Assembly: GCA_016194505.1 (NCBI GenBank)
Contig: JACQBK010000003.1
Span: 1 to 35,034, forward strand
DNA from: Ignavibacteriales bacterium
Lineage (GTDB): Bacteria > Bacteroidota > Ignavibacteria > UBA10030
Direction: 5' to 3'
Length of the DNA stretch: 35,034 bases
Numbering within the stretch: position 1 is the first letter of the stretch; the number at the start of each line of letters is the position of its first letter. Positions 23,822 to 31,215 of this stretch are shown here, piece after piece. Under the pieces are notes generated by a model. It searched no databases. It had not been told where the DNA came from and was given only the letters and a program-made list of their open reading frames with translations. The position numbers were made by a program, and so were the translations under genes.

Positions 23822-25510
23822 ATGGCTAAGATTACAATAGACGGAAAAGAATACGAAGTTGACCCGAAGCTTTCGGTCATTCAAGCCGCGGCACAACAAG
23901 GCATAGAAATCCCGCACTTTTGCTGGCACGAGAAACTATCTGTTGCCGGCAACTGCCGCATGTGCCTTGTCGAAATCGAAAAAATGCCCAAGCTTGCCAT
24001 TGCGTGCGCAACGCAAGTAGCGGATGGCATGGTTGTCAAGACCATGAGCGAGAAGGTCATTAAAGCACGGCAAGCCGTGATGGAGTTTTTGCTTATTAAC
24101 CATCCGCTTGATTGCCCGATTTGCGACGAAGCGGGGGAGTGCAAGCTGCAAGATTATTCCTACAAGTATAGCGTCGGTTACAGCCGCTTTGAAGAAGATA
24201 AAGTCCATAAGCCGAAACGCGTAGAGCTTGGTCCTAATGTCATGCTGGATGTCGAGCGGTGCATTATGTGCTCTCGGTGCATCAGATTTTCAGATGAGAT
24301 CGCGAAGCAACCCGTTTTGACGTTCACAGAGCGCGGCACCCACGTTGTCTTAACGACATTCCCCGGTACGGTGCTGGACAATAAGTATTCGATGAACGTC
24401 ATCGAACTCTGTCCCGTTGGTGCGCTGACCAGCAGAGATTTTCGATTTAAATCGCGTGTGTGGGAGATGTCCGCCACGGAGAGCGTCTGCACGGGCTGTT
24501 CACGCGGTTGCAATATGAATATCTGGGTGCGCAATAATGAAGTCTTGCGCCTTACGCCTCGCTTGAATGAAGACGTGAACTCCTCTTGGATGTGCGATTC
24601 AGGCAGATTGAATACGTTCAAATTTGTCAATAGCCAGGAACGGTTGAACAACTCGCTCATTCGTAAAGAGGGAACGCTTGTTGAAACCGGTTGGGATGAA
24701 GCAATAGCGAAAGTCGTTTCTGAGCTTCGGGTATTCAAGAAAACGGAGATCGCTGCCATCGGGTCTGCGTATGCGACAAACGAAGACAATTTCGTTTTCC
24801 AAAAATTGATGAAGGAAATTGTGGGGACGAAGAACATTGATTTCGTTCCTCATATGATTGAAGGCGATGAAGACGATCTGCTTATTCGTGCTGATAAAAC
24901 CCCTAATAGCTCAGGCGCATTGCAAGTCGGTGTGAAGCCCGCTGATGGCGGCTTGGACTTGAAAGGCATCATCAAAGGGATTGGAGAGGGAAGCATCAAG
25001 GCGCTCTACGTGCTCGATGATGATATTGCCGCCATACCGGAAATCGCATCTGTGTTGCCTACTCTGCAATTGCTTATTGTCCATTCCTCTGTAAAAAATC
25101 ATACAACAGAATTGGCAGATATAGTTCTCTCGTGCTCTGCGTATGCGGAGAAGCATGGTACGTTCACGAATTTCGAAGGACGCGTTCAGCGGATTCGCCC
25201 CGCCGTTGCGACTGTTGAGCAAGACCGCGCGTTAGATGGCTTTGCCATGAGCCGGTGGGATAAGTTCGCTTCCCCCAACGACCGATGGGGAAGACCAATC
25301 AAGAAAGATGCCCGACCCTCGTGGCGAATTTTGGGGGCAATCGCAGGAGCAATGGGAGCAAAAGTAAAATATACTACCGCCGAGGATGTTTTCAAAGAGA
25401 TGACGGAACGTATTCCCGCATTCAAAGGATTAAGTTATCTTAAAATCGGCTCTCGCGGGACAATGATAAAAACATCCGAAACTGTTTCATCATCTGTTCA
25501 AATGGCTTAA
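23822..25510 (+). CDS. nuoG: NADH-quinone oxidoreductase subunit G
   Basis: The 562-residue product has a full set of cluster ligands. The 2Fe-2S ferredoxin domain uses Cys34, Cys45, Cys48 and Cys62. The His-ligated cluster (N5) uses HPLDCPICDEAGEC (His94, Cys98, Cys101, Cys107). A further 4Fe-4S cluster uses Cys147, Cys150, Cys153 and Cys197. CTGCSRGC plus WMC gives C-x2-C-x3-C-x27-C (Cys223-Cys258), the N7 motif found only in some NuoG lineages. The molybdopterin-oxidoreductase-like part after that is short, so the protein is smaller than the 700-900 residues of enterobacterial NuoG. It passes electrons from NuoEF toward NuoI in the peripheral arm. It lies 18 bp after the aminotransferase gene and 5 bp before nuoH. 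NuoE and NuoF are not in the window. Confidence 0.92.
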   Translation: MAKITIDGKEYEVDPKLSVIQAAAQQGIEIPHFCWHEKLSVAGNCRMCLVEIEKMPKLAIACATQVADGMVVKTMSEKVIKARQAVMEFLLINHPLDCPICDEAGECKLQDYSYKYSVGYSRFEEDKVHKPKRVELGPNVMLDVERCIMCSRCIRFSDEIAKQPVLTFTERGTHVVLTTFPGTVLDNKYSMNVIELCPVGALTSRDFRFKSRVWEMSATESVCTGCSRGCNMNIWVRNNEVLRLTPRLNEDVNSSWMCDSGRLNTFKFVNSQERLNNSLIRKEGTLVETGWDEAIAKVVSELRVFKKTEIAAIGSAYATNEDNFVFQKLMKEIVGTKNIDFVPHMIEGDEDDLLIRADKTPNSSGALQVGVKPADGGLDLKGIIKGIGEGSIKALYVLDDDIAAIPEIASVLPTLQLLIVHSSVKNHTTELADIVLSCSAYAEKHGTFTNFEGRVQRIRPAVATVEQDRALDGFAMSRWDKFASPNDRWGRPIKKDARPSWRILGAIAGAMGAKVKYTTAEDVFKEMTERIPAFKGLSYLKIGSRGTMIKTSETVSSSVQMA

Positions 25511-25515
25511 CGACA

Positions 25516-26550
25516 ATGGGAATGGAAATTCTTGTAAGCACTGCAAAATTTTTGATTGTGATGACCGTTATTTTGGTCTCGGTCATTATTCTTGTATATC
25601 TCGAGCGCCGTATCAGCGCGTTTATTCAGAATCGTACCGGTCCGAATAGAGTGGGACCCTACGGTCTTTTCCAGGCGATAGCCGATGTGGTCAAGCTGTT
25701 GTTGAAAGAGGACATCGTTCCAAAAAATGCGTACAAGCCCGTGCATGACCTCGCTCCGATTATTTCTATCGGTGCGGCGTTGAGCACGTTTGCCGTCATC
25801 CCTGTCGGCAATACGATTGAGCTGTTCGGCACGACCATGAAACTCATGATCGCCGATGTGAACATCGGTATCCTGTATATTCTCTCGGTAACTTCCATTG
25901 GTGTGTATGGGATAACGCTTGCGGGCTGGTCATCCAACAATAAATATTCTCTGTTGGGCGGCTTGCGCTCATCGGCGCAGTTGATTAGCTACGAGTTATC
26001 CATGGGACTTTCCATTATCGGCGTGCTGATGATTAGCGGAACGCTCCGTCTGGATCAGATTGTACAGCATCAAACAATGTATATCGGCGGATGGCTTCCC
26101 AATTGGAATATTTTTCTCCAGCCGGTTGCGTTTATTACGTTCGTCGTTGCCGCGTTTGCGGAAACGAACAGACTGCCGTTCGATTTGCCCGAAGCCGAGC
26201 CGGAGCTGGTCGGTGGGTATCACACCGAATACACCGGATTAAAGTTTGGATTATTCTTTCTTGCCGAGTATGCCAATATGATCACCGCCGCCGCGGTTAT
26301 TACAACATTGTTCCTAGGTGGATGGCATTTGCCGTACGCGGAAAATCTCGGACTGTCGGCGTTCACGCTGAGCTTATTGCAGGTGCTGGCGTTTTGCGCT
26401 AAGGTAACTGTGATATTATTGTTTTTTATCGTCACGCGGTGGACTCTTCCGCGCTTTCGCTATGACCAATTGATGGATATAGGCTGGAAGGTGATGTTGC
26501 CGCTGGCAATTGCCAACGTGCTCGTGACGGGATTGATTTTAGTTTTATAG
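25516..26550 (+). CDS. nuoH: NADH-quinone oxidoreductase subunit H
   Basis: This 344-residue protein has eight or so membrane helices. Typical NuoH segments are YLERRISAFIQNRTGPNRVG (28-47), a conserved quinone-chamber lining; GLFQAIADVVKLLLKED; GWSSNNKYSLLGGLRSSAQ; and ETNRLPFDLPEAEPELVGG, the acidic loop near the quinone site. NuoH bridges the peripheral and membrane arms of complex I and forms most of the quinone-access chamber. The ATG at 25516 follows the nuoG stop by five bases. A second ATG two codons on is possible. Downstream, a hairpin-forming dispersed repeat separates it from nuoI, which is unusual in this otherwise compact operon. Confidence 0.94.
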   Translation: MGMEILVSTAKFLIVMTVILVSVIILVYLERRISAFIQNRTGPNRVGPYGLFQAIADVVKLLLKEDIVPKNAYKPVHDLAPIISIGAALSTFAVIPVGNTIELFGTTMKLMIADVNIGILYILSVTSIGVYGITLAGWSSNNKYSLLGGLRSSAQLISYELSMGLSIIGVLMISGTLRLDQIVQHQTMYIGGWLPNWNIFLQPVAFITFVVAAFAETNRLPFDLPEAEPELVGGYHTEYTGLKFGLFFLAEYANMITAAAVITTLFLGGWHLPYAENLGLSAFTLSLLQVLAFCAKVTVILLFFIVTRWTLPRFRYDQLMDIGWKVMLPLAIANVLVTGLILVL

Positions 26551-26562
26551 AAGCTTTAAGAT

Positions 26563-26643
26563 TTACCACAGATTGACGCAGAACTACACGGATTTTTTTA
26601 AAAAAAATCTTTTTCCGTGTTTCTCCGTGTCCATCCGTGGTAA
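26563..26643. repeat. Dispersed fold-back repeat (CCACAGA...CCGTGG type) between nuoH and nuoI
   Basis: The ends TTACCACAGAT and ATCCGTGGTAA are inverted repeats, with ACACGGATTTTTTT / AAAAAAAATC...CCGTGT inside, so the 81-bp element can fold into one long hairpin. It is related to the copies at 33234-33370 and 33571-33718. The T-run could cause partial termination before nuoI. Confidence 0.8.
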
Positions 26644-26668
26644 AAAAATATAAACAGGAGCGTATTGC

Positions 26669-27169
26669 ATGGGCTCAAATGGCACAATGATTCGGAAAAA
26701 AGACCTCACCATCTGGCAGAAAACGTACATCCCGGAGATCGTCAAGGGATTGCGTCTGACGATTTCCCAGATGTTCAAGCCGAAGTTCACCTACAATTAT
26801 CCGGAAGAGCGTTTTAAGCCCGCCGCTTCGTTCAGGGGCAGGCCTGTGCTGGCGGAAGAAAACGGCGTTGAGCGGTGCGTTGCGTGCGGATTGTGCTCGC
26901 GCGTGTGTCCAGCATTAGCGATCGAAGTGCAAGCCTCCGAGACTGAACTCGAAAAAGAGCGCTATCCGATAAAGTTTGAGATTAACATGGTGCGCTGTAT
27001 CTTCTGCGGCTTCTGCGAGGAAGTGTGCCCCGAAGAAGCGATCATCATGAGCAACGAGTATTTGTTGGTATTCAACAACCAGGAAGAAGCCGTATTTGGG
27101 AAGGATAAATTACTGACCCCCGTCGAAAAGCTCCATGACCGTTTAGAGTTCCTTCGCGAGCACCGATAA
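26669..27169 (+). CDS. nuoI: NADH-quinone oxidoreductase subunit I
   Basis: The product has 166 residues with two 4Fe-4S ferredoxin motifs: Cys70/73/76 with Cys80 (CVACGLCSRVCP) and Cys110/113/116 with Cys120 (CIFCGFCEEVCP). These carry clusters N6a and N6b, linking NuoG to the terminal cluster of NuoB. The N-terminal stretch KGLRLTISQMFKPKFTYNYPEE is the usual NuoI amphipathic region contacting NuoH. An AGGAG ribosome binding site lies about eight bases before the ATG at 26669. In most operons nuoJ follows directly; here the next genes are a restriction-modification pair. The assignment is certain. Confidence 0.94.
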   Translation: MGSNGTMIRKKDLTIWQKTYIPEIVKGLRLTISQMFKPKFTYNYPEERFKPAASFRGRPVLAEENGVERCVACGLCSRVCPALAIEVQASETELEKERYPIKFEINMVRCIFCGFCEEVCPEEAIIMSNEYLLVFNNQEEAVFGKDKLLTPVEKLHDRLEFLREHR

Positions 27170-27235
27170 TACGGCTAAATTTTTTCTTGGTCTAGAAATA
27201 GCATGCCGTAATGGTGTGATAGACGCGATAATTGC

Positions 27236-27263
27236 GTTGTTTCACTAGTTAAGTGAAAGCAAC
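27236..27263. promoter_or_regulatory. Inverted repeat upstream of the methyltransferase gene, possible operator
   Basis: GTTG-TTTCACT and AGTGAAA-g-CAAC form an 11-bp inverted repeat with a five-base loop and one bulged base, 44 bases before the methyltransferase ATG. Placement suits an operator controlling restriction-modification expression, but no controller gene is seen; a weak transcript hairpin after nuoI is the alternative. The remaining gap 27170-27306 shows no clear promoter. Confidence 0.35.
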
Positions 27264-27306
27264 TGGCGAATTTTACAATCCAACATATTTTCCGTAACTT
27301 AACCAC

Positions 27307-28527
27307 ATGTTGAAGGTACTAGATGCATTTGCTGGAGCAGGCGGATTCAGCTTGGGGTTTTCACAGGCTGGATACGATGTCGTTGGCGCAATCGAAATCG
27401 ACGATTGGGCCGCTGAGACATTCCATTACAATCACAAGCAAGCGAAGGTCTTGGTCGAGAACATTGAGTTCATTTCGGATGATAGGCTCCGGAGAGAGCT
27501 TGTAGGTCACGAACCTGATGTCATACTTGGCGGACCTCCTTGTCAGGGATTCTCCATCTGCAATAAGAATTCAGGCGACCCGACAGACCCTAGGAATTCA
27601 CTCTTCACCGAGTTCCTTCGATTAGGGCGCATCTTTCAGCCTTCAATTCTTATCATGGAAAACGTTCCTAACATTGTAAAGGCGAAGACACATGGAGGAG
27701 AGTTAGTTATATCAATTATCCAGAGGGAGCTCGAAAGCCTTGGATACAACGTCTACCACCGGATTCTGAACGCCCTTGACTATGGTATTCCACAAATTAG
27801 GAAACGCCTCTTTGTAATTGCATCAAAAGAAAAACTGGACACTCCTTTTCCGCCAGCAACTCATTACAGTAAAAATGAACCAAGATTCTCCTTTGAAGGT
27901 AACCTCTTACCCATTCCGACTCTTTGGGACGCGATCTCTGATTTACCAGAAATCGAAGCTTGCCAAGGAACCGAGATGACCGATTATGACAAGCCACCTA
28001 CTAATGATTATCAAATGCAGATGCGCCTAGGGTCACCCAAGCTTTGGAATCACGTTGCTATGAAACACACAAAGCGAATGGTTGAACGATTTGCATCCAT
28101 GTCATGGGGCGACTCTGTGTCAGATGTAGCTATCCATCTTAAGCCGATTAAGCGTAATGGAAATGGGATTATTTCAGAAAAAGTTTACGACCAAAACAAC
28201 CGTAGAATGCACCCTGGTCGTCCATGCCATACAATCGCGGCATCGTTTTATGCAAACTTCGTTCACCCATATAAACATAGGAATTTTACCCCCCGAGAAG
28301 GAGCTCGCATTCAGTCATTCCCAGATTGGTTCATATTCAAAGGGAAGCCGACAGTTATAAGTCACAAATTGCTACATCGAGAAGGTCGAATAGATGAAAA
28401 ACATTTGTGTCAATACAACCAAATTGGGAATGCGGTGCCGCCCTTAATGGCAAAAGCGATCGCCTTAAACCTTCTTAACCAATTCGAAAAGGTCAAACAA
28501 CAATGTATGTCCATGGAGACAATTTAA
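27307..28527 (+). CDS. DNA (cytosine-5) methyltransferase of a type II restriction-modification system
   Basis: The 406-residue enzyme has the C5-methyltransferase motifs in canonical order: I LDAFAGAGGFSLGF (5-18, AdoMet), IV GGPPCQGFS (75-83, catalytic Cys79), VI ENVPN (118-122), VIII QIRKRLFVIAS (163-173), IX RPCHTIAASF, and X QIGNAVPPLMA near the C-terminus. The target-recognition region lies between VIII and IX, where a long variable segment includes WNHVAMKHTKRM. It methylates cytosine in the site cut by the partner endonuclease and so protects host DNA. It overlaps the endonuclease gene by 25 bases, a typical pair. The location between nuoI and small accessory genes suggests acquisition by transfer. 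Confidence 0.92.
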   Translation: MLKVLDAFAGAGGFSLGFSQAGYDVVGAIEIDDWAAETFHYNHKQAKVLVENIEFISDDRLRRELVGHEPDVILGGPPCQGFSICNKNSGDPTDPRNSLFTEFLRLGRIFQPSILIMENVPNIVKAKTHGGELVISIIQRELESLGYNVYHRILNALDYGIPQIRKRLFVIASKEKLDTPFPPATHYSKNEPRFSFEGNLLPIPTLWDAISDLPEIEACQGTEMTDYDKPPTNDYQMQMRLGSPKLWNHVAMKHTKRMVERFASMSWGDSVSDVAIHLKPIKRNGNGIISEKVYDQNNRRMHPGRPCHTIAASFYANFVHPYKHRNFTPREGARIQSFPDWFIFKGKPTVISHKLLHREGRIDEKHLCQYNQIGNAVPPLMAKAIALNLLNQFEKVKQQCMSMETI

Positions 28528-29372
28528 CTCAGAAAGAAAAACTTACCGCCAAGTATAGCGATACAACCTCTAAGCAGTACCTTAAGGAAATTAGGAAACA
28601 GTACGAGATATGGAGGATTGCAAACGAGAACCTGGAGGGACCTCATTCTGCCAAAGCAGCGAATGATGACGGTGTTCTCGCTCAAAGAATGGAACTGTTC
28701 TCAACCTACAAAGATTTTATTGACCAGCAGAAGTATGCAGAACACTTCGATTCCCGCTCTAACCTTCATTCCAGCGTTCTCGAAGAATTCATTTTCTATC
28801 TGTTCCGAGATCTAGTCTTCGAGTTCTCCAAATCCGCCCTCATAGGCAAAGGGAGTACCTTTAAGGATATTTTTTTCAGTGCTCCGAACTACCAAACCAT
28901 GGTTGAGCGCCCTAATGCAAAGTTCGAGGAGAAAGACCATGACTTCGTCATCGGGGTCAACATTGAAACTCGCATGAACTGCGTAGGCAGTCAAGTCACA
29001 GAAGGCCGAACTCTCCAAATACCTGCCATCGCTATTGAGTGTAAGACATACCTCGATAAGACTATGCTTGAAGGCTCCTCAACAGCAGCCGAACAACTGA
29101 AGATGAAAAACCCAAACGCTATTTACATAGTGGTTTCAGAATGGTTAAAGTTAACCGAGCAAGTAAACCTCAAGAAATTCAAAGTTGACCAGATTTACGT
29201 TCTCAGAAAGCAGAAGAACACGGACAGGGAATTTCGCTTCCTCCCTGATTACGATAAGAATCCAATCCACCTTGATGTGGTTAAGCATCTCTTCGATGCA
29301 GTAAGAATACATCTGACATCCGATTGGGAGAGCGGAATCTCGTTTGGCTTGGAACGGGGCTATCTCCTCTAG
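28503..29372 (+). CDS. Bpu10I-like type II restriction endonuclease
   Basis: This 289-residue protein directly follows and overlaps the methyltransferase. HSSVLEEFIFYLFRDL (89-104), DHDFVIG (145-151) and IPAIAIECKTYLDKTMLEG (173-191) resemble the Bpu10I/DdeI-type family. The PD-(D/E)xK core is readable as Asp147 ... Glu179-Cys-Lys181 with an upstream acidic helix residue (Glu94). It would cut unmethylated DNA. Bpu10I itself (CCTNAGC) needs two different subunits; here only one endonuclease and one methyltransferase gene are present, suggesting a homodimer on a symmetric site. The family call is from memory of motif pattern and should be treated as probable; the endonuclease role is well supported by position and the ExK motif. 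Confidence 0.7.
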   Translation: MYVHGDNLTQKEKLTAKYSDTTSKQYLKEIRKQYEIWRIANENLEGPHSAKAANDDGVLAQRMELFSTYKDFIDQQKYAEHFDSRSNLHSSVLEEFIFYLFRDLVFEFSKSALIGKGSTFKDIFFSAPNYQTMVERPNAKFEEKDHDFVIGVNIETRMNCVGSQVTEGRTLQIPAIAIECKTYLDKTMLEGSSTAAEQLKMKNPNAIYIVVSEWLKLTEQVNLKKFKVDQIYVLRKQKNTDREFRFLPDYDKNPIHLDVVKHLFDAVRIHLTSDWESGISFGLERGYLL

Positions 29373-29403
29373 TCTGATTCTCCTTCCTGTGTCTACCACG
29401 CCA

Positions 29404-29453
29404 CTCCATCCGCCTTCGGCGTTCAGGTTGGTTTGTGCGCACGTTAGCTGCAA
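29404..29453 (+). other. attC-like repeat A, after the endonuclease gene
   Basis: CTCCATCCGCCTTCGGCG then GGTTGGTTTGTGCGCACGTTAG. It shares the 14-mer TTGTGCGCACGTTA with repeat B and the CCGCC..GGCG hairpin with B and C. It lies in the 114-bp gap between the endonuclease and SnoaL-like genes. GTTAGCT is close to, but not, the GTTRRRY integron core. Confidence 0.5.
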
Positions 29454-29486
29454 TGCCACATTGCAAATATTATCAGGAATCTTCCA

Positions 29487-29918
29487 ATGTCTGCTGATGA
29501 AAACAAACTACTTATCCGCCGCTATATCGAGGAGGTCATCAACACGGGAAATATGGATCAAATAGAAAATTACATCTCTCCGGAGTATGTCGAAGTCTAC
29601 GAGGGTAAACGGTATCCCCTCGGCATCGCTGGAGCGAAAGAACATATTCTCGGTGTGCGTCAAACATATCCCGACTTGCAACTAACGGTCGAGCAACAGA
29701 TTGCAGAAGGTGAATGGGTTGCCACCTGCATCATTGCACGCGGCACCCATCAAGGTCTTTGGATGGGAATAAAGCCAACTGGAAAAATCCTCACATATTC
29801 CGGCGTTAATGTTGATAGAGTCGTCAACGGACGAATCGTTGAGCACGGCGGTGCAGCGAATATGTTGGTGCCATTACTGGAGGCAGGCGCGATTCGCGTC
29901 GCCGCTCCCTCCGCTTGA
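29487..29918 (+). CDS. SnoaL-like / NTF2-fold ester cyclase family protein
   Basis: This small protein (143 residues) has the SnoaL-like fold pattern: MSADENKLLIRRYIEEVINTG (N-terminal helix), NYISPEYVEV, GAKEHILGVRQTYPDLQLTV, then EGEWVATCIIARGTHQG and GKILTYSGVNVDRVVNGRIVEHGG. These are the strands lining the active-site cone, with Asp and His residues common in ester cyclases and limonene-epoxide-hydrolase relatives. Such proteins are frequent as single accessory genes. The last residues (IRVAAPSA) are encoded within attC-like repeat B, so the stop is supplied by the repeat, as happens in gene cassettes. The substrate is unknown. Confidence 0.75.
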   Translation: MSADENKLLIRRYIEEVINTGNMDQIENYISPEYVEVYEGKRYPLGIAGAKEHILGVRQTYPDLQLTVEQQIAEGEWVATCIIARGTHQGLWMGIKPTGKILTYSGVNVDRVVNGRIVEHGGAANMLVPLLEAGAIRVAAPSA

Positions 29919-29958
29919 GGCGGTCGGTGGCTTGTGCGCACGTTACGCGAAACCGCAA
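29905..29958 (+). other. attC-like repeat B, overlapping the end of the SnoaL-like gene
   Basis: CTCCCTCCGCTTGAGGCGGT then CGGTGGCTTGTGCGCACGTTACGC and ACCGCAACC. It is the best match to repeats A and C in both the hairpin and the CGTTACGC end. It supplies the last codons and stop of the preceding gene. Confidence 0.5.
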
Positions 29959-29984
29959 CCAAATAATGATGGGAGTTCAATATC

Positions 29985-30422
29985 ATGAATATTAGACACA
30001 GAATAAGCTATCTCATTGCGGCAATCGGGATACTCACCCTCGTGGTAGGCTGTATTCATTTCATTGAGATGGATTATCTCACCCAAGCAATTTCTCGGCA
30101 AGTGATCCCGCAAGGCGCCACTCTCGTTATCGGATCGTTTGCCGTAAACCACATTGCTTCAGGAATATTCCTTGTCCTCTTGGGCACGATCGTGATTTAT
30201 TCAAGCGTATGGGGGTTGCGGCTTGGCAAGAAGTGGGCGCGTTCGATCATTTTGCTATTCGGTTTTACGCTGTTTATACTTGTCGTCATACTTTGGATGT
30301 CGGTTCCTGCCATGTTTCTGGAAGCGCCTGCTTTTCGCTGGGCGCTTATCTTACTCACATTGGTAGCACTGTTGACAATCGTGCCGATGGTCGTGTTTCG
30401 TCAACACTTTAGTGAAATCTAG
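29985..30422 (+). CDS. Small four-helix membrane protein, unknown function
   Basis: The 145-residue product has four predicted membrane helices: ISYLIAAIGILTLVVGCIHF, SFAVNHIASGIFLVLLGTIVIY, SIILLFGFTLFILVVILWM and WALILLTLVALLTIVPMVV. The middle GLRLGKKWAR linker is basic and should face the cytoplasm. I do not recognise a named family. The ATG at 29985 is preceded by GGGAG eleven bases upstream. It sits between attC-like repeats B and C with the same orientation as its neighbours, which fits a gene cassette. A membrane stress or transport accessory role cannot be chosen from sequence. Confidence 0.65.
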   Translation: MNIRHRISYLIAAIGILTLVVGCIHFIEMDYLTQAISRQVIPQGATLVIGSFAVNHIASGIFLVLLGTIVIYSSVWGLRLGKKWARSIILLFGFTLFILVVILWMSVPAMFLEAPAFRWALILLTLVALLTIVPMVVFRQHFSEI

Positions 30423-30466
30423 TCGTTCATATATCTCACTGAGGATTCCCTCACATGACGCACTGC

Positions 30467-30573
30467 GCCTAACAAGCGTGGCCATGAAGCGCCATTTTTA
30501 TATATGAATTTGCGCCACACCATCCGCCTAAGGCGGGTGATTGTGTATTCCAAAACGTTACGCTCAACGCAAA
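30467..30573 (+). other. attC-like repeat C with both ends visible
   Basis: GCCTAAC (30467-30473), matching the RYYYAAC core of integron attC sites, then the CCGCCTAAGGCGG palindrome in the middle and GTTACGC (30557-30563), one base from the GTTRRRY core. Core-to-core length is 97 bases, within the attC range. The 178-bp gap 30423-30600 contains nothing else. Confidence 0.55.
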
Positions 30574-30600
30574 GCTCAGTTCACAAATGAGGAATAATAC

Positions 30601-31116
30601 ATGACAGTAAATCAATCGTTTGTTTCTAGGATACTGAAATTCTTTCTATTGCCACTTTTATGGCTCACCATTTGTTTGGGCCAGTCTTCTCCGCGAGTTT
30701 TGCTCAACCACCTTCAAGGGTCTTGGTATATGACCGGGACGGTTATGAAGAAACCAGTACGATACACGGCTGAAGGGGTTTGGGTACTCCAGAGTCAATT
30801 TCTCTCTCTCCACATGAAGGATGTCACAGTCCCACCAGCTTACGAGGCGAACCTTTTTATCGGAATTGATTCCTCGAAGAATCAATACGTCGCTCATTGG
30901 CTCGATTCATTCGGCGGGGCTGGTGCACGAGTTGTCGGTCTAGGTCCTCTCTCTTCAGAAAAAATCGAGATCATCTATCCTTATGCGGAACGAAATTTCC
31001 GCAATATATTCAAGTATAATTCTGAAAAAGACGAGTGGACTCTTGTCATTGAATCAGAAGGCACAGATGGTCATTGGTCTGTTTTTGCGCAATACACAAT
31101 CGTTAGAAAACAATGA
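30601..31116 (+). CDS. Exported DUF1579-like lipocalin-fold protein
   Basis: This 171-residue protein has a signal peptide (SRILKFFLLPLLWLTICLG, cleavage near LGQSS). The mature part begins LLNHLQGSWYMTGTVMKKPVRY, followed by GVWVLQSQFLSLHMKDV, AYEANLFIGIDSSKNQYVAHW and a final VIESEGTDGHWSVFAQYTIVR. The order G-x-W, G-x-x-M/K-P-V, F-L-x-L-x-M-x-D and Y/F-x-G-x-D matches DUF1579/lipocalin-like beta barrels of unknown function, predicted here to be periplasmic. It follows attC-like repeat C directly, so it could be the next cassette. The start ATG at 30601 has GAGGA about six bases upstream. Family confidence is moderate. Confidence 0.65.
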   Translation: MTVNQSFVSRILKFFLLPLLWLTICLGQSSPRVLLNHLQGSWYMTGTVMKKPVRYTAEGVWVLQSQFLSLHMKDVTVPPAYEANLFIGIDSSKNQYVAHWLDSFGGAGARVVGLGPLSSEKIEIIYPYAERNFRNIFKYNSEKDEWTLVIESEGTDGHWSVFAQYTIVRKQ

Positions 31117-31215
31117 GCAATGTCTTTTGCTTGTATGGAAATCTCTATTGAATGAAAACCAATATGCAGATAAATAAAGAAAGCCATGTTGCTCGTTTGT
31201 GGAAGGTAAATAACA

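Noticed and set aside
24178-24837. 219-codon minus-strand frame inside nuoG
   Set aside because: It lies fully antisense to clear NuoG coding sequence with intact cluster motifs; sequence shows no family features.
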